From assembly GCA_900541905.1 (NCBI GenBank), contig UQLQ01000027.1, forward strand, positions 1 through 20,474: a stretch of 20,474 nt of DNA. Direction: 5' to 3'. A model generated the notes under the pieces. It did no database searches. It had not been told where the DNA came from and saw nothing but the letters and a program-made list of their open reading frames with translations. This stretch comes from an uncultured Oscillospiraceae bacterium (GTDB taxonomy: Bacteria; Bacillota; Clostridia; Oscillospirales; Acutalibacteraceae). The position numbers and the translations under genes are program-made. Below are positions 8,061 through 13,606 of the stretch, piece after piece (position 1 is the stretch's first letter; each line of letters starts with the position of its first letter).

Positions 8061-10535
8061 TTATGAATTCATTTTCTTTTTCGTTAGCACGACCACAATG
8101 GTACCTGCTGCAATAAAGGCAGAAACTGCAGAAACAATTTCTACTGCATTTGCAGTATCGCCTGTCTGTGGTCCGTTTATCTGCTCATTGGATGGATTCT
8201 CTGTATTGACAACTCCTCCATCTTGGTTGTCTACCTTTACAAGACCATCTATCGCTTCTTGCAATGCTGTTGCTGCAGCATCTATATCCGACTGTGTCGC
8301 ATTTGCATTGCTTTTTAACTCCATTGCTGCTTTTAAGGCTGCTTGAAGCTTATTCCAGCTTTCTTCGGTATAATCTGCCTGATTCAACCCTTGTGCTTGT
8401 GAAATCAAACTGTCCATAGCTGCTGTGTTCGTATTGACACCAACTTTTACAAGACCATCTATTGCTTCCTGTAATGCCGTGGTTGCAGCATCTATATCCG
8501 ACTGCGTCGCATTTGCATTGTCTTTTAGCTCCACTGCTGCTTTTAAGGCTGCTTGAAGTTTATTCCAGCTTTCTTCGGTATAGTCTGCCTGATTCAATCC
8601 CTGTGCTTGGGAAATTAGGCTTTCCATATCCGCTGTATTAAGCGTTTTATAAATTGTAAATGTATCTAATACGCTCATATCATCTGCAAAATAAGTCGTC
8701 ATCGTATAAGAAGTATTTGTTACTTCCACGTTGGTAACGGTTCTTCTTTTGGATTGGTCTTGAACGGCGGCATATTCTGCCTCAGGTGCTGTAATACCGT
8801 AATATTTACTACCACTTGCGGAGTTTGCTGTTAAATATAGAATACCTGTGGGATTTATCACACTGGACTGTACTCCTTGGTTTCTGTCCGGAGTAAATCC
8901 ATTCATCATGTAAGTTCTTGTATATACGTGGTCATGACCCATTAGAACGACATCTATATCGAGTTCATCAAAAATCTGTGGAAGTTCGTTTCTTCTATCA
9001 ATAATATCGCCATCACTGGCATGGCTGGCTGTTGAGTAAATAGAATGGTGGAATACAACTGTTTTCCATCTTACATCCGGATTGGCAGCAATTGCGTCCT
9101 GCATAAACTGTTTATGCTCTGCAGCAGAACGGTCATTTGAGTTTATATCCATAAACAGCGTATTGTTATAAACAAACCAGTAGTCGCTGCCAGCGGTAGT
9201 AGCACCGTACTGAGCACTTTCATTGGGAAGATTAAAATGTTCATTATAAGCAGCAGAACTGCTATCGTGGTTTCCTATAGTTGTAGCACTTGTAAGAGAG
9301 GAAAATGTATCGTTAAGATAACCTGTATATTGGGATTCATTATTTGCTGTATTTACTTGGTCGCCTGCCGAGAATAAAAAGTCAGGATTTAGCTGATTCT
9401 TGATTACATCCAGAGTATCGTTCCATCCTTGGATATCAGATGGCAAACTTCCTGCGCCGATTTGTGGGTCACCTACAAAAGCAAAAGAAAATGCTCCGTC
9501 AAAGTCTCCAGTTTGGAATGTATACTCTTTGCTGACTGTTTCACCATTCACAACCCTATATACATATTCTGTATTCTCATCAAGATTTCTCATGGTCGCT
9601 TGATTGGAATAAAAGCCGCTTTCATTTGACTGTGCAGATATGGCGTCAGCTGTTTGATATTCAGATGGAAATTGACCATTTGTCATATCAGACTTTTTGG
9701 CATACTGTACTTGACCTGCTGTTTCAGAATTTGCATACCAAGTAAGATTTCTTGAAGTTTCATCACTGCCCACAGTTAAATTAACAGATTTTTGTTCAAT
9801 CTCAGGTTCACCGTAATTTAATGTTAGATTTTTAAATTCAAAATAAATATCCGAACTGTCTTTACGGTCATTATGCAATTCTACCGCAATTACGTTTGTT
9901 CCTTCTTTTACATATTGTTGGATTTGTTCCTTAGTTAGTTCCAACTTAGCCTCTTTCGGTGCACCGGCTGAAACACCTGCATAATATAAATTATTTTCTT
10001 GCTCCTCAGCAGGCATATCTACAGCCAGCACTTTATTTCCATTAATATAAACAGCCACTGCGTCATCATGATATAAGGTGCCTGTAATAGATGTAATTTC
10101 GCTTAGATTTTCTACTTCAAATGTAGAACGAAAAAAGAAGGTTGGTACATCCTCGTTTGGCACATCTGATTTATATTGATTTAATAACACAGTAGGTGTA
10201 AAGCCATCAAACTCTGTCAACTGACCCCGTTTTGCACCAAAGCTGCCTGCTGCGGATTTCCACGCACCATCGTTAAAATCAGAAGTTGTCCACGCGGTTA
10301 GAGACCCCAATCCGCTTGCCGGATCTGTATTATCATCTAAATATTTCCAAACAGTAGTTGCATCAATAACATTTACATCAGATGGTACCTGAGAATATGC
10401 GTTTGCTTCCTGAGCATAAACAGCACTCATACTTCCGCTATTGAGTACACTGGGTAATAAAACACCCGTTCCCACTGCAAAAGCCATTGTTACCGCTCCT
10501 GCTTTTAACCATATATTTTTTGACTTCATCTTCAT
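8061..10535 (-). CDS. Wall-anchored purple-acid-phosphatase-like metallophosphoesterase with FIVAR repeats
   Basis: An 824-residue secreted enzyme. The order is: signal peptide (about 1-41, ending VYA), a jellyroll/galactose-binding-like domain (about 45-240, DDAVAVYINGNKV), a fibronectin-like purple acid phosphatase N-domain (about 245-345), and the metallophosphoesterase domain (about 350-620). Next come two FIVAR repeats (about 632-697 and 702-767) and the sorting signal GPQTGD (788-793) with a hydrophobic helix and KKK tail. Metal-site motifs are GDPQ (D356), GDQV (D392), GNHD (N422-H423), HH (496-497) and GHDHVYTR (533-540), the last typical of purple acid phosphatases. The usual Tyr of GDxxY is Asn here, so a true purple di-iron centre is uncertain. 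It probably hydrolyses phosphomonoesters or nucleotides outside the cell. The ATG at 10535 follows GAGGAGG; the ATG five codons earlier overlaps that site. YibE/F follows after 16 nt. Confidence 0.9.
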   Translation of the reverse strand: MKMKSKNIWLKAGAVTMAFAVGTGVLLPSVLNSGSMSAVYAQEANAYSQVPSDVNVIDATTVWKYLDDNTDPASGLGSLTAWTTSDFNDGAWKSAAGSFGAKRGQLTEFDGFTPTVLLNQYKSDVPNEDVPTFFFRSTFEVENLSEITSITGTLYHDDAVAVYINGNKVLAVDMPAEEQENNLYYAGVSAGAPKEAKLELTKEQIQQYVKEGTNVIAVELHNDRKDSSDIYFEFKNLTLNYGEPEIEQKSVNLTVGSDETSRNLTWYANSETAGQVQYAKKSDMTNGQFPSEYQTADAISAQSNESGFYSNQATMRNLDENTEYVYRVVNGETVSKEYTFQTGDFDGAFSFAFVGDPQIGAGSLPSDIQGWNDTLDVIKNQLNPDFLFSAGDQVNTANNESQYTGYLNDTFSSLTSATTIGNHDSSSAAYNEHFNLPNESAQYGATTAGSDYWFVYNNTLFMDINSNDRSAAEHKQFMQDAIAANPDVRWKTVVFHHSIYSTASHASDGDIIDRRNELPQIFDELDIDVVLMGHDHVYTRTYMMNGFTPDRNQGVQSSVINPTGILYLTANSASGSKYYGITAPEAEYAAVQDQSKRRTVTNVEVTNTSYTMTTYFADDMSVLDTFTIYKTLNTADMESLISQAQGLNQADYTEESWNKLQAALKAAVELKDNANATQSDIDAATTALQEAIDGLVKVGVNTNTAAMDSLISQAQGLNQADYTEESWNKLQAALKAAMELKSNANATQSDIDAAATALQEAIDGLVKVDNQDGGVVNTENPSNEQINGPQTGDTANAVEIVSAVSAFIAAGTIVVVLTKKKMNS
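8236..8641. repeat. Tandem repeat encoding two FIVAR domains
   Basis: Two copies, 8236-8431 and 8446-8641, repeat with a 210-bp (70-codon) period. They are nearly identical at both DNA and protein level (SWNKLQAALKAA, ATQSDIDAA, ALQEAIDGLVKV). The high DNA identity indicates recent duplication or homogenisation. Confidence 0.9.
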
Positions 10536-10577
10536 ATTCTGCCTCCTCATACATTCCTGTTTCTTTTTGCTTGCCTT

Positions 10578-10606
10578 ATGTTATCATGTGTTTTTACTCC
10601 ATTCAA
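10578..10606 (-). promoter_or_regulatory. Promoter of the phosphatase-YibE/F unit
   Basis: Minus strand: TTGAAT (10606-10601), 17-bp spacer, TAACAT (10583-10578) with extended -10 TGATAACAT. It is about 40 nt before the chosen ATG. Confidence 0.65.
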
Positions 10607-10642
10607 TAAGATTAACCATGATTTAATTTATCTCACAAACAT

Positions 10643-10670
10643 TTAACCTAACCTTAAAAATGCTTTAAAA
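10643..10670 (+). promoter_or_regulatory. Possible Pho-box-like 11-bp repeat array
   Basis: TTAACC, TTAAAA and TTAAAA start at 10643, 10654 and 10665, exactly 11 bp apart. This resembles the TTAACA direct repeats bound by PhoP in Firmicutes. It sits about 35 bp upstream of the phosphatase -35 box, farther than the classical position, and the DNA is AT-rich, so chance is possible. Confidence 0.3.
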
Positions 10671-10696
10671 AAAGACCGGTGTTTTAACCGATCTTT
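10667..10696 (-). terminator. Intrinsic terminator on the minus strand
   Basis: Minus strand: AAAGATCGGT, loop TAAAAC, ACCGGTCTTT, ending in seven T. No minus-strand gene ends nearby; the closest upstream is rpe, about 0.9 kb away. It may end rpe readthrough or insulate the phosphatase promoter. Confidence 0.75.
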
Positions 10697-10790
10697 CCAT
10701 TTATTTTTATAATTTTTTAAAAATAGAGTTTGCTTATATACATATAAAAAATAACAATGTATGAATAAAGCATTTAATATCGTTTTAGAA

Positions 10791-10819
10791 TAATATTTTA
10801 TAACCCAATTCTATACATA
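10791..10819 (+). promoter_or_regulatory. Possible sigma-E-like promoter
   Basis: TAATATT (10791-10797) fits the sigma-E -35 consensus KMATATT, followed by a 14-bp spacer and TATACATA (10812-10819), six of eight matching CATACAMT. It lies upstream of the short ORF and the MecA-like gene. I see no good sigma-A promoter in this interval. Confidence 0.3.
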
Positions 10820-10861
10820 TGGAGTTAAAGTGCATATCACATTCCAAGGAGTGATAACATC

Positions 10862-10948
10862 ATGAACATAAAAACTTTGTATCTGTCCACCAAAATATTC
10901 ATCATTTGGCAAAGACAATATTGCTGTAACTGTAATAGTATAGAGTAA
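10862..10948 (+). CDS. Short ORF upstream of the MecA-like gene
   Basis: A 28-codon ORF (MNIKTLYLSTKIFIIWQRQY, then a CCNC-containing end) starts at ATG 10862. AAGGAG lies 10 nt upstream, and the ORF ends 28 nt before the MecA-like TTG start. It could be a leader peptide coupled to the downstream gene, or chance. It has no family I recognise. Confidence 0.3.
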   Translation: MNIKTLYLSTKIFIIWQRQYCCNCNSIE

Positions 10949-10976
10949 CCGTACTTTTTATGCAGGGGGTGTAAAT

Positions 10977-11582
10977 TTGAAAGCAAAAATCATGGATGCG
11001 TCACATCTGCTGATTATTTTAAGTGAGCAAGAAGCACTCCGCTTGGGATTAAACAGCATTTCCGTAGATATTCCCACGACTCTTTCAAAGATAACATTAG
11101 CAAAGGTATTTTTAGAGGGATGTAAATATACCGGCTTTTCTTATTCAGAAGCTGAAAACATTACAATTCGTGCACTTTCTATTAGAGACGGCACCTTTGT
11201 ATTGCTGTTTAGTGTGCATATTCCGAATATGTCCTGTGGAAAATCATCTTTACAAAGAAAAAAGTTTCGGATAAAAGAAACCACCGGCCCATATGTGTAT
11301 CAATTTCAAAATTGTACAGACATGATGGATGCGGTGGAACGACTTTGTATGGCAGGCATTACCTGTCCGAAAGCGAAACTATTACGTTTTGGAGGTAAGT
11401 ACCGTATTATATTTCATTTAAGGTGGAAAACCAGTAAATATGCAAAGGCAATTCTCCAAGAATATGGTATTTTAAAAGGAAAAGGACGCGTTGCTGCCGC
11501 TGCTGCAATGGAGCACGGAACTTTGCTTACAGAAGATTTATTTAGCACTGTTTGCAGCACCTATCCTTGTGCAAAACGTTAG
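10977..11582 (+). CDS. MecA-family adaptor-like protein
   Basis: A 201-residue protein resembling the MecA/YpbH adaptors that deliver substrates to ClpC-ClpP. The N-terminal part (HLLIILSEQEALRLGLN) matches the MecA-like N-domain of clostridial homologues. A linker around 90-100 follows, and the C-terminal half has the MecA layout: YVYQFQNCTDMMDAVERLC, a KYRIIFHLRWKTS strand pair, YAKAILQEYG, and AMEHGTLLTEDLF near the end. Start is TTG at 10977 with AGGGGGTG 5-6 nt upstream; the next ATG is five codons later. In Bacillus MecA restrains competence and affects sporulation factors; here the targets are unknown. The stop overlaps the rpe stop by 4 nt on opposite strands. Confidence 0.7.
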   Translation: MKAKIMDASHLLIILSEQEALRLGLNSISVDIPTTLSKITLAKVFLEGCKYTGFSYSEAENITIRALSIRDGTFVLLFSVHIPNMSCGKSSLQRKKFRIKETTGPYVYQFQNCTDMMDAVERLCMAGITCPKAKLLRFGGKYRIIFHLRWKTSKYAKAILQEYGILKGKGRVAAAAAMEHGTLLTEDLFSTVCSTYPCAKR

Positions 11583-12223
11583 ATATCCTCAGCTGCTCTT
11601 TTAAGGTCTGCAATCATTTGTTTTGGGCAAGAGGCTCGGAATACACTGGTACCTGCCACACAAATATCTACGCCTGCTTTGGCGCTGGAAGCAATGGTAT
11701 CAACTCCAATTCCTCCGTCTACCTGAACCAATAGATGAGGTGCTTTTTGTTTTAATTGTTCTACTTTGGGCATCATGTCGGCCATATACTTTTGACCGCC
11801 AAATCCCGGCTCTACTGTCATCACCAATACCATATACAGCTTGTCCAAATAAGGAAATACTGTTTCCACAGATGTATTCGGTTTGACTGCCAAGGCCGGT
11901 TTTGCACCACAAGCTATAATTTTTTTTATGGTTCCTATTACGTCTTCTTCTGCTTCCACATGGAATGAAATAATGTCTGCACCGGCCTTACAAAAGTCCT
12001 CAATGTATCGTTTCGGATTTTGTATCATCAAATGAACGTCAAACGGTAAATCAGAATATGGTTTTACTGCTTTTATCACCGGAGCTCCAAAGGTGATATT
12101 GGGTACAAATAAACCGTCCATTACATCTAGGTGAATCCAGTCGGCGCCGGCTTGTGTAATCATTTGAATTTGCTCACCCAATCTGGAAAAATCTGATGCC
12201 AGTATTGACGGTGCAATTAACAT
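11579..12223 (-). CDS. rpe: Ribulose-phosphate 3-epimerase
   Basis: Rpe interconverts ribulose-5-phosphate and xylulose-5-phosphate in the pentose phosphate pathway. The 214-residue TIM barrel shows the family signatures IAPSILASDF (3-12), HLDVMDG with H31 and D33, VHLMIQNP with H64, MTVEPGFGGQ (135-144), QVDGGI with catalytic D169, and VAGTSVF at the phosphate-binding loop. The ATG at 12223 follows GGAGGGATG. It is a single-gene unit with its own promoter, not linked to rsgA as in many Firmicutes. Its 3' end overlaps the convergent MecA-like gene by 4 nt, so it has no terminator directly after the stop. Confidence 0.97.
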   Translation of the reverse strand: MLIAPSILASDFSRLGEQIQMITQAGADWIHLDVMDGLFVPNITFGAPVIKAVKPYSDLPFDVHLMIQNPKRYIEDFCKAGADIISFHVEAEEDVIGTIKKIIACGAKPALAVKPNTSVETVFPYLDKLYMVLVMTVEPGFGGQKYMADMMPKVEQLKQKAPHLLVQVDGGIGVDTIASSAKAGVDICVAGTSVFRASCPKQMIADLKRAAEDI

Positions 12224-12253
12224 GTATCATCCCTCCAAAGTTATTGTATTCTT

Positions 12254-12282
12254 ATTTTACTCTAAAATATTGATTTTTTCAA
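12254..12282 (-). promoter_or_regulatory. Sigma-A promoter of rpe
   Basis: Minus strand: TTGAAA (12282-12277), 17-bp spacer, TAAAAT (12259-12254). It is about 30 nt upstream of the rpe start. Confidence 0.8.
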
Positions 12283-12292
12283 GAAAATCAAT

Positions 12293-12324
12293 AGGCCTGC
12301 CGCAAAACAAATTGCAGCAGGCCT
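12293..12324 (-). terminator. Hairpin between the small membrane protein gene and rpe
   Basis: A 13-bp stem, AGGCCTGCCGCAA (12293-12305) with TTGCAGCAGGCCT (12312-12324), has one G-U wobble and a 6-nt loop. Minus-strand continuation ATTGATTTTCTTG is only moderately T-rich. It probably ends the 12397-12759 transcript and overlaps the upstream edge of the rpe promoter region. Confidence 0.5.
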
Positions 12325-12396
12325 TATCTATTTAAAGGGGTCTTTCTCAGCCCCGTAGTCCAGTTTATGCATTACCAAACAAACGGGTTCTTTTTA

Positions 12397-12759
12397 TTAT
12401 GCACAGCGTTTCATTTCTACCGTTTCCTGTTGTCTTAAAACATTTACTTGTTTTTTTATTCTCTCTTCTCTTACCATCGCCTGTGTGCGTTGTTTCTGTT
12501 CCTGCAATGATTTTGTTTTGCGCACCGCAAATACTTTTTCACGGTGTAAGTAAAACAAACTGCACACTGCCATAATCATCTGTGACGCTGTTTGCAGCAA
12601 TTGTAATATCCATGAACCACCACCCGCTGTGATAGACATAATAGACATACTTCCGCAAAGCAAACATAAATACCATGATAAAAATGTCTTTGGACGATAT
12701 TTTACTAACAATCCTGCTGTAAATACCAACAGAATACTTCCTATAATTTCTTGAAACAT
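12397..12759 (-). CDS. Small three-helix membrane protein of unknown function
   Basis: A 120-residue protein I do not recognise. It has three predicted membrane helices (about 4-20, 26-45 and 48-68) with a GGGS turn between the second and third. A strongly basic, Gln-rich cytoplasmic tail (about 69-120: KTKSLQEQKQRTQAMVREER) is likely helical or coiled coil. The ATG at 12759 follows GAGGAG at 7 nt; an in-frame ATG at 12801 would begin only about 10 nt after the predicted transcription start and has no ribosome binding site. It is monocistronic with a good promoter. The shape recalls small scaffold or regulatory membrane proteins, but no function should be assigned. Confidence 0.75.
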   Translation of the reverse strand: MFQEIIGSILLVFTAGLLVKYRPKTFLSWYLCLLCGSMSIMSITAGGGSWILQLLQTASQMIMAVCSLFYLHREKVFAVRKTKSLQEQKQRTQAMVREERIKKQVNVLRQQETVEMKRCA

Positions 12760-12818
12760 ATATAATCTCCTCTTCTCTTTCAGCCTTTCGCAATCGAACA
12801 TACGTTTGATTCATTTTT

Positions 12819-12847
12819 ATTTTATCATAGTGATTGTAAAATTACAA
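12819..12847 (-). promoter_or_regulatory. Sigma-A promoter of the small membrane protein gene
   Basis: Minus strand: TTGTAA (12847-12842), 17-bp spacer, TAAAAT (12824-12819) with extended -10 TGATAAAAT. Confidence 0.75.
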
Positions 12848-12868
12848 GTAAAATATTCAATATTAAAT

Positions 12869-12899
12869 AAAAGCTGTCCTATTAATGGGACAGCTTTTT
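12869..12899. terminator. Orphan bidirectional terminator-like hairpin
   Basis: AAAAGCTGTCC (12869-12879) and GGACAGCTTTT (12888-12898) form an 11-bp perfect stem, with T-runs on both strands. It stands between two divergent promoters, where no gene ends on either strand. Confidence 0.7.
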
Positions 12900-12941
12900 A
12901 CAATACATATTCAAATGTTTCTTGTATGATAAGAATGAATC

Positions 12942-12970
12942 TTGTACTATATCAGCACTTATGATAAAAT
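12942..12970 (+). promoter_or_regulatory. Sigma-A promoter of the GNAT gene
   Basis: TTGTAC (12942-12947), 17-bp spacer, TAAAAT (12965-12970), with extended -10 TGATAAAAT. It is about 30 nt upstream of the ATG. Confidence 0.8.
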
Positions 12971-12999
12971 AAAAGTATACTAAAAAAGGGGAATATATT

Positions 13000-13404
13000 A
13001 TGACAATCACCTATAAAGATATTAAAAAGTTTAATGCACAAGAATTGCAAGATTTATTTTTGTCTGTTCATTGGTCATCCGGATATCACCCTGAAAAATT
13101 GGTGATTGCCATGCAAAATTACAGTACCGTTTACAGTGCTTGGGACGGTGAGAAACTGGTAGGTTTGATCAGCGCTATGGACGATGGAATTATGACCGCC
13201 TATATTCACTATTTACTGGTGGACCCTGATTATCAATATAAAGGTATTGGAAAAGAATTGATAAAACGGATACTAAAGATATATCAATCCTATCTGCGTA
13301 TCTCTTTGATTGCCAATGGCAATAATGTAGGATTTTATGAAAACTGTGAATTTAAGATAGACAAAACAGGCATTCCCATGCATATTACCTCTTTGCTAAA
13401 ATAA
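13000..13404 (+). CDS. GNAT-family N-acetyltransferase
   Basis: A 134-residue acetyl-CoA-dependent acyltransferase of the Gcn5-related superfamily. The fold is readable as beta strands WDGEKLVGLISAMDD and YIHYLLVDPDYQ, then the acetyl-CoA pyrophosphate loop QYKGIGKELIKRIL (Q/R-x-x-G-x-G/A motif A). The later strand ISLIANGNNVGFYENCEFK supplies the FYE-x-x-GF-type end motif, with Cys in place of the usual Gly. The substrate is unknown. The ATG at 13000 follows AAAGGGG. It is a single gene with a strong promoter and a very long hairpin directly downstream. Confidence 0.9.
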   Translation: MTITYKDIKKFNAQELQDLFLSVHWSSGYHPEKLVIAMQNYSTVYSAWDGEKLVGLISAMDDGIMTAYIHYLLVDPDYQYKGIGKELIKRILKIYQSYLRISLIANGNNVGFYENCEFKIDKTGIPMHITSLLK

Positions 13405-13426
13405 TTTGATAAAAATATATTTAAAT

Positions 13427-13486
13427 GGATATAGATAAAACAGCCATCTGCATTGAAATCTGCAGATGGCTGTTTTATCTATATCC
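13427..13486. repeat. 26-bp perfect inverted repeat (hairpin) after the GNAT gene
   Basis: Arms 13427-13452 and 13461-13486 are perfect reverse complements of 26 nt around the 8-nt loop TTGAAATC. The core ends GGCTGTTTTATC on both strands, so it can act as a bidirectional terminator for the GNAT gene. The stem is about twice as long as usual for a terminator. The rest of 13487-13564 holds nothing I can support. Confidence 0.85.
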
Positions 13487-13564
13487 CAGTCATAGTGGAT
13501 GAAGAATTAAAAAATGCTAAAATTACAGTCGTCTCATTCTATTCTGATTTCAATAAAAGGGAAC

Positions 13565-13597
13565 AAAAAAGCATTCCCTCCTACGGAAATGCTTTTG
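13565..13597 (-). terminator. Intrinsic terminator of the G5/3D protein gene
   Basis: Minus strand: AAAAGCATTTCC, loop GTAGGA, GGGAATGCTTTT, continuing to six T. Twelve pairs with one wobble, starting 10 nt after the stop codon. Confidence 0.88.
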
Positions 13598-13606
13598 ATA
13601 GCTATA

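Noticed and set aside
10609..10638. Alternative phosphatase promoter TTGTGA with TAATCT or TTAATC
   Set aside because: The -10 matches are poor; the promoter at 10578-10606 has a better -10, an extended TG and a 17-bp spacer.
12330..12390. TPP-riboswitch-like string (CTGAGA followed by GACCCC on the minus strand)
   Set aside because: The second conserved half (a GGATAATGCCAGCGTAGGG-like segment) is absent, and the element lies after a gene, not before a thiamine gene.
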